Source of the DNA: Symbiodinium natans
Lineage: Eukaryota > Sar > Dinophyceae > Suessiales > Symbiodiniaceae
DNA length: 64,000 nt
NCBI GenBank assembly: GCA_905221605.1
Contig: CAJNDS010002266.1
Span: 124,001 to 188,000 of the forward strand
Reading direction: 5' to 3'
The stretch's first letter is position 1. The number at the start of each line of letters is the position of its first letter. This document shows, piece by piece, positions 12,665 to 23,132 of this stretch. The position numbers and the translations under genes were made by a program. The notes under the pieces were generated by a model. That model worked only from the letters and a program-made list of their open reading frames with translations. It searched no databases and was not told the DNA's origin.

Positions 12665-12724
12665 AGCTTCACCAAGAGCGGCTCATGTGCAGCCAGGTAA
12701 CCAAGCAAACCCGGAACGGTTGGC
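12665..12724 (-). CDS. Single exon, unknown protein
   Basis: Exon of 60 nt between a CGCCAG acceptor and a donor GTAGGGTTTGAG. It reads PTVPGLLGYLAAHEPLLVK (phase 1 in, 2 out). The opposite strand contains a tempting 30-nt microexon with perfect CAG/GTAA borders, judged less likely because this frame is longer and has repeat-type intron flanks in the correct orientation. No family recognised. Confidence 0.38.
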
Positions 12725-13328
12725 CTGGCGCAGACGGTGCTTCGGCCTAAGCCTCAAAGCCTCAACGGCTTAGGCGGGTCCCCTTATAGTCCCCTGAACC
12801 CTCACCCCGAACTGAATGGGGTTTGGATCTCATGATCCCGGGGGTTCAGGGGCTGAAGCACCCTACCACCTGGCCCTACTAGAGCTGTAAGGGTTTACTG
12901 CCTACAGTATGGTTAAAGGTGTAGGGTTTGGGATTAGGGTCGTTCCACCTGCCTTGATTGTCAGCGCGTGTTTTACCTTTAGGGAGGTGGACAGTCCACT
13001 CACCAAGCTTCTGGCTTCTGTGAATAGATTCGATAGTTTAGCTTCACGGGACTTATTCGTACTATCCCGCAAAAGGCAAGGCAAAGGCACTACGGGGCGT
13101 CCTAAACACCAAAAATCTTCAGAACTTGCGGAACTCAGTTTGCAAGTTGCTTAATCTACTAATTAGAGTGCAGGCCAGCCAAGGAAAATCCTATGCACTG
13201 AGCTCGAACAGCAAGCTTGCGAATGAACCCCCGAAACCCGAAAGTCCCTAAACTGCCTGAACTTCCTAGACCCCCTAAACTTCCTAGACCTCCCTAAACT
13301 CCCTGAACCCCCTAAACAGCAAAGGTGA

Positions 13329-13468
13329 CCCTAAACCCTAAACCCTAAACCCTAAACCCTAAACCCTAAACCCTAAACCCTAAACCCTAAACCCTAAACC
13401 CTAAACCCTAAACCCTAAACCCTAAACCCTAAACCCTAAACCCTAAACCCTAAACCCTAAACCCTAAG
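13329..13468. repeat. Long perfect CCCTAAA tract
   Basis: About 20 uninterrupted units with no mismatch, indicating a recent origin or expansion. Confidence 0.95.
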
Positions 13469-14319
13469 CAGCCTTGCGGACTCCTCTTGGTCCCTGGAAC
13501 AAAGGTAATGCTACCTGGCGACAGGCACAGGCGAGGGGGCTCCGGGGGTTGAAGGTTTCTGGGTCTCAGGGTTTACGGTTTAGGGTTTTGGGGTTAAGGG
13601 GTTTTAGGCTGTCTGGGTTTAGGGGGTTTTCTTAGGGTTTAGGACTCTGGGTTTGGGCTTCCCTAAGACTTAAACCCCCAAACCCCAGACCCAAACACCT
13701 CGACATCTTAAGCACGCGAAGAATCCTGGGTTGGGGGTTGCCCCAGTCCTCAAGCATTTGTTTGCACGCTTAGCGTTTTGTCACAGGATGGCTTCCTAAC
13801 CCAGAACTGAGGCTGTGGGATGCAAAATGTGCAAAGTGAAGTCCTTGCCGATACACAAGGCAAGACTTCGGCGACTTTTGGGTTCCAAGCACCAGAGTTC
13901 CGCTTCTAGGCAGCCTTCATGTTTACTTGTGGAGTACTGGATAAGACGATTAGATTAGGCAGGTTATAACCCTGGTTATAAGTCGGGCAACCCATGTTAT
14001 AACCCCGATAACTTGACCCAAAGTTCACCCCTAACTTCTCTACTACTTATGTCCTTAGTTACTGGGGTTAGGGGTGAGTTATGTAAGTGTGCCAGGGGAG
14101 TTATAAGTTAGTTAGGGTTTAGTTATAGTCAAGTTAGGGTCTAGTTGCGGGTTCGCGTTATTGTTGCTTCTGCAGAAGCCATTGTTGGCCGAGAGCGGGT
14201 CATTTTTTGGTGGCAGCTTTACTGTCCATGCGTGCGCTGAGTGTGGGTTTAGCGAGGATGGCTGGCGTTGTCGTTTGAGGTCAGCGCAGGAAGTGTTCTG
14301 AAAGAGAAACGTCAGTCGC

Positions 14320-14568
14320 ACGTCTTGCTGCCATTTGCTGTCGTTTGTGTTCAAGCCGAAGTGTCATTTGGGGTCATGAACGCAATACGGAGATCGCACC
14401 ACGAAAGGGTGGAGCGACGGCGCTTGCAGCTGATATCCTTTGCGAGGTATTGCATTTTCATTTCACACCATGCCCACCCTTTCGTGGTGCGATGTCCGTA
14501 TTGCGTTCATGACCCCAACTGACACTTCTTCGGCTTGAACACAAACGACAGCAAATGGCGGCAAAACG
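14320..14568. repeat. Long internal palindrome of the TA-flanked element
   Basis: Arms of roughly 95 bp (14320-14412 and 14471-14568) are near-perfect reverse complements around a spacer of about 60 bp. They share GTCATGAACGCAATACGG and CCACGAAAGGGTGG in inverse orientation. An RNA from either strand would fold into a long hairpin. Confidence 0.75.
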
Positions 14569-14589
14569 TGCGTTTGTTTTCAGCTTTGG

Positions 14590-14790
14590 GGCCCTGTCGG
14601 CCCGGTGTCGGCCTGTGTCGGCCCGCTTCGGGGACTACGCTGGCTGGCCCTGGGTCCGCGTGTCGGCCCGTGTCGGCCCAACGGTTTTCCATGGTTATTA
14701 CTAAGGATTTTAACGGTTTCCCTTTGTCGGCCCGTGTCGGCCCATCGGCGCGCATGATTAGGTGTTTGGGCTCCTGTCGGCCCGGTGTCG
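14590..14790. repeat. Clustered TGTCGGCCCG short repeats
   Basis: About eleven copies of a ten-base unit TGTCGGCC(C/T)G occur singly or in back-to-back pairs, separated by unrelated sequence. On the minus strand they make a long stop-free frame rich in ADTGRH, which explains the 250-codon ORF there. Confidence 0.65.
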
Positions 14791-14954
14791 GCCTGCTCTG
14801 CCAGCCAGATCCCAAAAAACCATGTTTCCTTCCGAAAAAACATGTTGACTGTCGATGCTCCTTCTGAGTCTTGGTGACGACTGAATGAATTTCCTGGTTT
14901 GCCCGAAGCAGCTGGCTCAGTCCTTCTTGTCTTCTGCCTCGACTCCTTGAAGCC

Positions 14955-15281
14955 ATGATGGCCGAGGTGCACCAGTATGAGGCTGAAGACCCCTTGCCGG
15001 CCCAAGAAGATGCGGAAGCTTCTCCGGGTGAGGCGTTGGTGCCAGCACCGAAAAAGGAAAAGCTTTGCCAGCTTTTCCGCTGTGTCTGCAGCCCCGACCT
15101 GGCCGATAGTGTTTCTTCTTTCCAGCCTTGCCAGCAGAATCCCTGGACCACGCCTGCCTGGCGGCGGCTCACCTCCTCTGCTTGCATTGAAAAGGTGTGT
15201 AAATCTGCCAATTTCGGTCCTACATGGCAAGCCATCAACACCTTGAAAGACAAAAACACACACCGGCGAAAACATAGTTAG
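14955..15281 (+). CDS. Putative protein encoded inside the TA-flanked element
   Basis: ORF of 108 codons starting MMAEVHQYEAEDPLPAQEDA: an acidic, Pro/Ala-rich N-terminus, then a Lys-rich patch, then a Cys-containing region (LCQLFRCVCSPDLADS). Just upstream of the ATG is a pyrimidine-rich tract ending in TTGAAG, which looks like a splice or spliced-leader acceptor. The composition is that of a genuine protein rather than a repeat translation. It may be the element's own product or a captured host segment. It does not resemble a transposase, no family is recognised, and it ends within 100 bp of the element's right terminus. Confidence 0.35.
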   Translation: MMAEVHQYEAEDPLPAQEDAEASPGEALVPAPKKEKLCQLFRCVCSPDLADSVSSFQPCQQNPWTTPAWRRLTSSACIEKVCKSANFGPTWQAINTLKDKNTHRRKHS

Positions 15282-15379
15282 GTCGAAGTTACGGATCCAC
15301 CCTAGCTAGGTTATCAGTTACTTAACATAACTAGAGTATAAGTCACTTATAACCCCGGTAACCGAAACGTCTTATCCAG

Positions 15380-16816
15380 TAACTGTTGCTTAAGCATGGG
15401 CAAAGGCCCAAAGACTGTGGAGCAATGTAAACATTTAAACATTCCTAAGTCCTGCAACCCGAAAAGGCGACGCCTGACAAGACTAGCTGACCGACATTTC
15501 TTTCTAGCAAGCGGACTTTCAGAGCAACACGGGTGGTCGAGGTCCTCCACGGTCTTCAACCGTGAGAAAGCAGCCTAACGAACCTGGGTTGACCCTCCCG
15601 GCGGCACCTCCGAAACGGCCTTTCATGCATGTGGAGCGCCCGCTGCCTTGGCTACGCAAGTTGGGCCCTGGAGAATGAGCACCTAGTTGCACGAGATTGC
15701 AAGGCACACAACTTAGGTTCCTTCTTAGAAGCAAGGAAGGAGATTGCATGCTTGGAGGTCTAATTTACTTGTAAGACTATATAAGAGCTATAAGTTGATA
15801 ACTCCTGAACACCCTGGGTAAATCGCCCTAGGCTCTGCCAGGGCGCAGCTCTGGTATCGGAAAAGCCCACTTGCGTGGCCCGGCGTCTGGTATTGACCAT
15901 GTGGGTCCTGATCAGAAGGGCAAGCCGGAACCATCATTTTTCCTCTTCCTCTAGCTGCGGGGAATTCAGGACTTCAGGAGCTTTACAGCTTAGAGCTTAT
16001 AGGGTTTCGAGCTGGTCCTGAAAGAGACATGCTCAGCCCAAGAGCGCTGTTGGAAGGTGTTTTCGGGCAGCATTTTGGGGCAGGGGGCTTCAGGTGATCT
16101 GCGACATTTTGGGACTCCGCTTCTGATGCTCTCACGCGTGGAGCAGACCCAAACCCCCAAAATCCAAAAAAACCCTAAAGCTCTAAAACGAGAAAGGACA
16201 AGAAGCTCTAGCCCAAACCCTACGCCCCAAGCCCCAAGCCCCAAACCCGAAGCCCTAAACCCTAAACCCCAAACCCTAAACTCTAAACCCTAAACCCTAA
16301 AGCCTGAACCCTAAGCGTGGCCGAGCTGCGCTCTCACTGCTGACGATCCAGCCGCCATCCACAAGAATCGGGAAAAGGCCGATCCTGGGGTGACCGGGTC
16401 TGCAGCTTACCCTAAACCCTAAACCCTAAACCCGAAACCCAAAACCCTAAACCCTAAACCCTAAACCCTAAACCCTAAACCCTAAACCCTAAACCCAAAA
16501 CCCAAAACCCAAAACCCAAAACCCAAAACCCAAAACCCAAAACCCAAAACCCTAAACCCTAAACCCTAAACCCTAAACCCCAACTCCAAAGCCCAAAGGT
16601 TTTCGAAGGTTCGGGCAGAGAGTTAGGGCTTCTGGGGTTCTGTGTTGAGAATTTCGGGGAACCCTGGAGATGGGGGACTCCCTAAATCTGTGGGCCCTCT
16701 TCTTGGGGTACCCTCGGTAAGGCTCCGTGTTATAATCGGAAACCTCAAAGGGGGCATAATTTGGAGAACCGGCTTCAGGGCTTACGGTTTAGGGTCTAAG
16801 GGTTTAGGGTGAAAGC
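15380..16816. other. No supported gene
   Basis: Unique sequence to about 15960, then telomere-like tracts. An island at 16316-16389 between two CCCTAAA tracts is open on both strands, and its flanks do not allow a strand call. Confidence 0.3.
16408..16585. repeat. CCCTAAA tract with homogenised CCCAAAA block
   Basis: Perfect CCCTAAA units flank a block of eight to nine CCCAAAA units (about 16493-16550), so a variant unit has spread locally. Confidence 0.9.
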
Positions 16817-17218
16817 CATGGCGGTGCGGGCGCCCCAGCAGCTCAAGTTGCTCTTAACCGACAACCACGTCCGAAAGCTTATAAGTCTTTCCCCGGAACC
16901 CTGACCCCTTAAAACCGAAAAAATCCCAAAAAACATAAACCCAAAAACCCTGAAACCTGCAAAGCCCAAAAACCCCGAACCAAGCCCTGTAGCCCCCGCG
17001 TGCCACCCAGGAACACGCCCTCGCCCTCCACCAGCTCCGGCTCTGGTCGTCCTTCCTCGCAAGCTGTACAGGCTTGTTGGATTTAGGGTTTAGGGTTTAG
17101 GGTTTCGGGTTTAGGGTTTAGTTGTGTTTTTCCTCATTTCACGGCTTAGGGTTCAGGTTGTTGGGGGTTGTTGTTCTGTTTGATTTGCTTTCCGTTTGCA
17201 AGGTCCACCAGGGTCTAC

Positions 17219-17255
<37 letters not shown>

Positions 17256-20200
17256 GACACATATGTACATACATGTGCATATATATATGTCATGTTTATG
17301 AACCATGATGATTACTATCATTGTTATTGTCATTCTTCTTCTTGGGGGGAAGCGGGAGGAGGCGGCGCAACTCTGAGGATGCTTTTTGTGCGGGTTGGAG
17401 AGTTTAGGGGCTTCGGAGAGCGCTGGGAGTTTATTGTTCACAGGGTTCGGGATAGACATTGTCAAGAAGCAGTCTTCATGCCAACTACGGTCTTACTGCT
17501 TTCCAGTATCTGCAGACCGGTTTGTCCGTGCCAGCGCGCGCCAACACAGAAATGTCCAGGAATAGGGTTTAGGTGTGCATGGGAATATCTGGTTTTGAAG
17601 CATATGTTGGAGACTGAACAACCAGGGTGCATTGCTGGTAAGCGCCAGCCGAACCGTGATGGTACTTGGCAGGAATGCTCGAACATCTTGCGGCGAATTC
17701 CCCCGATTCAAGGTATCATCGGAGCTTCTGCTAGAAAACCTGACGCTGGTTTCTTGGGATCCCCTTGATGCCGTCAGCTCTGAAACAGGGAAGTAATCCC
17801 ACAAAACCTGAAACTCCAAAGAAGAGGAACACAGACTACCCAAGCCTGCACACCCTAGATCAGCCCTGAACCCCTCAACCATAAAAAGGCCGGTCGCCTT
17901 CCCTTGACCCTGCACGTAGTCATACTTAGAATGCGGACATGATTTTGGTCTCGTGTCCTAGTATGATGAATGTCATTGTCATGACAAATATTTTTTGTTA
18001 ATCGCAAGAACAACCCTAAGCTAACCGAAGCGCAATCGATTTCGTGCCTCCTCGATCTCCCAGTGACGTGTCACCAGCCTGGGAAGGGTCTGCCACTCAC
18101 ACGGATACAGGGCTAAACCCTAAACTATAAACCTAAACCCTAACCCCTAAACCCTCAACCCGGATAAAGGGCTGGAGAAGCAAGCAGGAGCTCGGCTCTA
18201 GGGGGTTCGGGTCTTTAGGGTTAGGGGGTTGGGGGGGGGGGGGTGGGGGGTGCATGATGATGACTGAAACTCTGGTACTTATCAGGAAGACCTTGATCAT
18301 TGTGATTGTGTTCGGCTTCAGAGCTTCAAGGCCGCAAATGACTGTAATTACAGCAGCAAGTTGAGCAAGATGCCGTCCCCACAGACCAAGCGGAATCACA
18401 TGTCAGCTGGACCCAGAAAAACTGAGACGCCCCTACCTGGAAGACAAGTGCAAACAGCAAGTTCGTCTACGACTCAGAACAGCACAGAAGTGGGCTTTGC
18501 TGCATCGAAAACCCCAAACCCCGAACCCTTTAACGCGAAATGCGAAATCTAAACGACTTGAAGCCCTGAACCCTTCCAAATGCTGTGAATACAAAACGCC
18601 CTACACCTCAAATCCCTGAATCAAAGAGTTGGCCTAATCCCTAAACCCCGTGAGCCCCAAATCCCGTACAAAACAACAACATCTGGAATACTCAGCTGGA
18701 GGAATTCAAAACAATAAGTAAAGACCTAGAAAGTAAACCCTACAGACTCTAATGCCCCTCAGCCCCAGGCCCCAAGCCCTAAGCGCCTAAGCCCCTAAGC
18801 CCTAAGCCCTAAGCCCTAAGCCCTAAACCCTAAACCCTAAGCCTAAGCCCTAAACCCTAAACACCTCTCCTCCACTGCAGCCAACGCGCTGACAGCGCTC
18901 ATAGCCACGCTCTTCCTTCGTGCCAACCAGTCGCAGGGCAATGGAGTACGTCCAGCCTGAGAACCCTAAACCCTAAACCCTAAACCTTAAACCCTAAACC
19001 CTAAACCCATAGCCCCTTACAGCCCCAAACCTCAAAAGCCTGGAGCCCTGTGCACCCATATTCGCCCTGCTGTGGCAGACCGAGGCTTAAGTACCCCCAT
19101 CAAGCAAGAAGCGAATATGAGCCCCCTACAACCCCATACACCCCCCACCGAGCTTGCTAGGGTTTGGGATTTAGGCATTTGTTTTTGTTTTTCTTGTTTT
19201 GTTTGAGGTTGGGGGGGGGGGGGGGGGTGTTCGGGCTTCGGGGTGTGGGGAAGTTTTGGGCTTCAGTCGGCTTCAGCTTCGTTTCTTGGATTTCATAAGG
19301 AGTATATACATCTGGGTTTTGGGCTTAGGGAATACTACCCGCAAGGGCTCACTTACTCAAGATGTCTTGTAGCTAAAGTTGCAGGAAAACTGCACAGTCT
19401 TCACCCTAAACTCTACACCTCCCAGATTTTAGAAGAAAAAAACCGGCTTGGCGTGTGTTCGAGAGGTTGAGGGACAGACAATCTCTGTGCCCAGAAAAGC
19501 ACGCTCCGGTTCTGTCTCCGGTAATGCTTATGTGATTTCAGCGTTCAGGGTTTCCAGAATTGTCCAGTCTTCGTCGGACACACCGAAGATTCGCACTATT
19601 CCGCACAGTGGAAGGATTCGCCAACGTGGCCCTGAAGCCAGCCCTAAAAAAACTGACGAAACCATACGAGAATCCCTGAAATATCAGCTCCCTTCGGAAG
19701 TACCATAACGCATGTCATGCGAAGACATGGAGTCGAGGAACAAGAAGATAACCTGCAACCCCTCCCTTCCCAGGAATCGGCCGAATGAGGGTCTAAGGGT
19801 ATCCTTGCTGGGCTTTGCTGCAGGGTTTAGGGTATAGGGGTTGAGGGGATTGAAGTTATCTTGTAGAAAAAGGTGTTCCGGATGTGGCTGCCATCCCCAA
19901 TGGCCCAGTCCCCAAGAACCCTAAAGCCCACCCCCCAAACCTCCCTCCCACAAGCCTGAAATGCTCGAGCTCCCCGTGCCTGCGTCGTGCTCAGGCATGT
20001 AGATGGCACTGGCGCGCACTTCGACGCCGCGCGTCACGCGGACCTGCGAGGGCTCGGGGTTGACGGTGTAGAGTTTTACACGGGGCTTAGGGTTCTCTAG
20101 CGCTTGTGGGCTTACTTGGGGGGGGGGGGGGGGGGTAGGATTGAACGCAGGGAGGTTCAGTGATATTTATTTGCTGATATTTCTTTGCTTGTATTTATAT

Positions 20201-20896
20201 CTATGTGTATATTTATCTGTATATTTATATTTATCTGTGTACATTGTAACTATATACACACTATTTATGTACACACAACATACTTTGTATCTAATAACGT
20301 ACAAATTCAAACATATATACACACCAGGGACATCCGAAGCAGGTGCGCCGGTCTCAGCCGCGGCGATCTTAAAAAACTTCCCTGCTCAAGCAGCCCAAAA
20401 CCTCCTGAGCTGACCTGCTATCAACTCCACAAACTTTGTTGGGGCCATAGGGTTTTCGCAGGGTTTGGATGTGGGTGCACAGTGCCTCTCCCAAAACCGC
20501 TCCCAAAATGAACCCCCAATGCCCCAGATGGCACCGTCATCTCGGGCTGTGTCGCCGGGAAAAGCGATATGCCGACGGACAGGGGCGCATCCTGCCATGG
20601 GTGGCACTGGTGGGTCATGCTGAGGTCAATTGTCTTCAGGGTGACTCAAGAGGGGGTGTACCCTGAAACCAGTAGGTCGGGTTCGGGCCCAGGAGGAGGG
20701 GGAGTCTGTTGAGGCCTCTTTCTGGGCAAGAATCCCCAACAAAAATGCCCTTCGCAAGTCTGGGTTGGAGCTGAGTGTTTAGATTTTTTTGCTGGGGCAC
20801 CTGGGGCGAGATGCAGTCCAAGGTGTAGAACTTGCTTTCCAGTCGGCGGACATACTCCTCAAACCACCTGCGGTCGTGGGCTGGTTTAGGTGGCAC
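16817..20896 (-). CDS. ApaG-domain protein, split gene
   Basis: Sense-order exons: 20896-20801 (0>0), 20633-20535 (0>0), 20043-19956 (0>1, GC donor), 18956-18865 (2>0), 18095-18026 (0>1), 17063-16987 (2>0) and, less surely, 16877-16817. The first six join in frame. From the third exon the product follows the order of the ApaG (DUF525) beta-sandwich: VTRGVEVRASAIYMPE, WTYSIALRLVGT, LVTRHWEIEEA, VEGEGVFLGG. The last exon would supply the F-x-W/Y ... G-x-x-x-AM segment, but its phase does not match the preceding exon, so an exon or splice site is still unresolved. ApaG domains occur as a small bacterial protein and as C-terminal domains of some eukaryotic F-box proteins; biochemical roles are unclear. 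The N-terminal exons (RWFEEYVRRLESKFYTLDC) are not recognised. Introns carry the telomere-like repeats. Confidence 0.6.
17221..17255. repeat. (TC)n microsatellite
   Basis: About 17 TC dinucleotides followed by a TA/TG-rich stretch to 17290. Confidence 0.95.
20160..20330. repeat. AT-rich TTTATNT/TATACA low-complexity stretch
   Basis: Irregular TATTTATAT and ACATATATACACAC repeats inside an intron of the ApaG gene. No coding signal. Confidence 0.7.
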
Positions 20897-21414
20897 CTGG
20901 AGGACCAAATGAACCCCAAAATGGGGTCATATATGCCCTGTAATACTATCATTACTATAATCCCTATTAAGTTGTATGAACCATAAACCCTTTTAGGGTT
21001 CACTTGGGGTTTCGAAGTCTGAGCAACTCCTGGTGATATCCATCACGCCACAAAAAAAACACACCGCGTACAGCTTCTGATACGCGGCCAACGATGCTTT
21101 CACACAAAACACTACTGTAAGCCCCACAATGCCGCTGAAAGCCCGAAGAAGCCGCCAAACCCCCCACTCACACAGAGCCAACTCTCCCGGTCACAGCGCA
21201 TCCACTCGGGGCAAAGTGTGGAAGATGCGGGTGTTCTGGGCAAGCCTATGGGGCATCGACTCGGAAACCCTAAACCGAAACACCTCACCCTAAGCTCTAT
21301 GCCTCAACTCCGCCCTCTTGCGAGCCTGATCAGGCCGTCTCCGGCCCTGGGATCCTGAGGGGACGCTGCCTGTCGGGCCAAGGTGTTAACATAGACTCAA
21401 AGCTTTAGGCAAGC

Positions 21415-21509
21415 CTTAGTTGTCCAGTACCTCGGGGTTTTAAAGGTTAACCTTTGGGATTATAAGGGGAATATATTAACCCAAGAAGGTTAAAGGTTAC
21501 CTACTCTAC
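21415..21509. repeat. Dispersed repeat, copy 1
   Basis: Shares CTTAGTTGTCCAGTACCT, TTAACCTTTGGGATT, TAAGGGGA and GGTTACCTACTC in the same order with 36498-36620. Internal near-palindrome GGTTAACC. Type unknown. Confidence 0.5.
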
Positions 21510-21602
21510 TACTAAGAAGCTTGTAGGGTGGACAGGGTAGGGTCTCAGATCGGGTGGGGAAGATGCTTTCGAGTCCCGAACACCCTTCTTATTGTTGCCC
21601 AG

Positions 21603-21666
21603 CTATGGCTGACGCCATGAGCCGTGATCCGAAGTTCCGGAGGGATTTTTGGTTTCATCGTTCTTG
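21603..21666 (+). CDS. Possible plus-strand exon
   Basis: Acceptor TTGTTGCCCAG and donor GTGAGC enclose 64 nt reading MADAMSRDPKFRRDFWFHRS. Next to it a second open segment starts after TTGCTGGCAG, only 28 nt downstream, too short for a normal intron. A weaker minus-strand reading (AAILPGGFHMLPELCTRL) overlaps the neighbouring sequence. The strand is therefore uncertain. Confidence 0.25.
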
Positions 21667-22089
21667 GTGAGCAGCTTTGAACTTTTGCTGGCAGAGCCGT
21701 GTGCAAAGCTCTGGCAGCATGTGGAATCCCCCTGGCAAGATTGCGGCCCTACCCCAAGGCGGCTGAATACCATGCACAGGAGTTGTGTTAGGGCTTCAGG
21801 GCTTTTGGGATTTACCCTGAAGCCACAAACAAGGACCCCAAACCCATAATCTTATGGGCTGAGGGATTTCGGGCTTCAGGGGTGTGTATGGGCTAATCGG
21901 CTTAGGACCTCCGACTTCGGGCACTTCGAGGCAGGGGATTGGGACCCCTGCAGCGCGCTGCACTTAGCAGCCCTCAGCCCTGAACCCTCAAACCACAAAA
22001 CCCTAACACCCTAAAACACCAAGTCCCCAAAACCCCAAGCCCTAACCTCTCAGCTTGAGCCCCAAGCCTTAAACTTAGGGTTTCGCGTT

Positions 22090-22163
22090 TAGGGTTTCGG
22101 CCCTAAACCCTAAACCCTAAACCCTAAACCCTAAACCCTAAACCCTAAACCCTAAACCCTAAA
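22090..22163. repeat. CCCTAAA tract
   Basis: About ten perfect units immediately left of exon 22233-22182. Confidence 0.9.
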
Positions 22164-22181
22164 TGCGAGACCCTAAAAGGC

Positions 22182-22233
22182 CTCGAAGGGCGACCAAGGC
22201 CTCCTCGTGAAGATAAAGACTTCGCCGGTGGAC
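22182..22233 (-). CDS. Single exon, possibly upstream part of the ApaG gene
   Basis: Exon of 52 nt with a TTGTGAG acceptor and GC donor (GAG|GCC). It reads STGEVFIFTRRPWSPFE and is flanked by TTTAGGG on the right and CCCTAAA on the left, as the rule predicts. It ends in phase 0, so it could splice directly to exon 20896-20801 of the ApaG gene. That link is inference. Confidence 0.35.
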
Positions 22234-23132
22234 CTCACAACTTTTGGGTTTAGGGTTTAGGGTTTAGGGTTTAGGGTTTAGGATAATTTTACTGAGGGAA
22301 GGTTTATAGAGTTTCAGGGGTTTGAGAGTCTTTGGGTTTTTGGGTTGTGGGGTTCTGGGATTTAGGGTTTCAGGGGCTTCGGGGTTTCGGGGTCTTGGGG
22401 TTTTGGGGGCTTCGTTTCGGGAGGGAACCCTCAACATCGAACCCCTACGAGTTAGGGGACTCCAGCCTGGGGTTCAGGTTAACTAGGGTGATGGCTTGCA
22501 TGTTTCGTTAGAGTAATAGGGAGTGTGCCTAGATAAACCCCAAAAACCCTCCCAAATCCCTAAAATCTTGAACCCCCCCAAAAAAACCCAGAACCCTATA
22601 AACTCTCAGGCTTATGCAGGATGATCTGTTGGTCACGATCTTGCTCTGAGATCTGCAATACCAAGAAGGCCCGGTGACGGCGGCAAAGGCGATGAAAAGG
22701 ATAAACATGTCTTAAAGCAGTAGAATATAGTGAGAAGAAACGAACAAACCTTGCTAAACGATGATCAAGATTCTTTTGGAGAACGCAGGACGCACAAATT
22801 TGAAAGAAGCCCATGGAAGCCATTCCTAGCACCAATTCCACATCTGCGGTGAATCCATAGATCCCGGTTTCCAGCGATGACTCGCTGAACGGAATCCGCT
22901 TGCACATGGAACCCTAACAGTCCTAACCATGAAGCAAATTACCCCCAACAAACCATAAACATCATTGAAATTGAAAAATGGTAGATGAGAGGCCCAACGC
23001 AACGGGACACCTAAACGGTTAATGCTCTTATGCCAGCTCTTCTGTGCTCACGAAAGGTGTGCGCAAGCTGAAGGTCTGTTCTTCAGAAGGAAACGGCGGC
23101 CCTGATGGCGTGACCTGCCGCGGATCGAGATT

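Larger units (their letters stand above)
13937..15379. mobile_element. TA-flanked inverted-repeat DNA transposon, non-autonomous
   Basis: The ends are a perfect 12-bp inverted repeat, CTGGATAAGACG, flanked on both sides by TA (13935-13936 and 15380-15381), as expected of the Tc1/mariner superfamily target site. Subterminal GGTTATAA motifs also match in inverse. Inside are a long imperfect palindrome (about 14320-14412 against 14471-14568), an array of TGTCGGCCCG-type repeats (about 14590-14790) and a coding-like segment at 14955-15281. No transposase was found, so the 1443-bp element is probably mobilised in trans. It is free of TTTAGGG repeats, unlike its surroundings. Confidence 0.7.

Noticed and set aside
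12667-12696. 30-nt plus-strand microexon with CTACAG and GTAACC borders
   Set aside because: The minus strand gives a longer open exon with good borders and repeat flanks in the correct orientation.
13329-13468. True chromosome end
   Set aside because: Repeat tracts occur in both orientations throughout the window with unique sequence and genes on both sides, so they are interstitial.
14507-15259. 250-codon minus-strand ORF in the TA-flanked element
   Set aside because: Largely the stop-free reading of the TGTCGGCCCG cluster and one palindrome arm; the opposite strand has the better coding segment.
18881-18945. Plus-strand exon with TCCACTGCAG acceptor and GTACGT donor
   Set aside because: The minus-strand exon 18956-18865 has equally good borders, fits the repeat rule, and supplies the expected ApaG strand in phase.
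22596-22907. 103-codon minus-strand ORF between the ApaG exons and MsrB
   Set aside because: No domain, unremarkable composition, no splice or leader acceptor near the ATG; may be chance.
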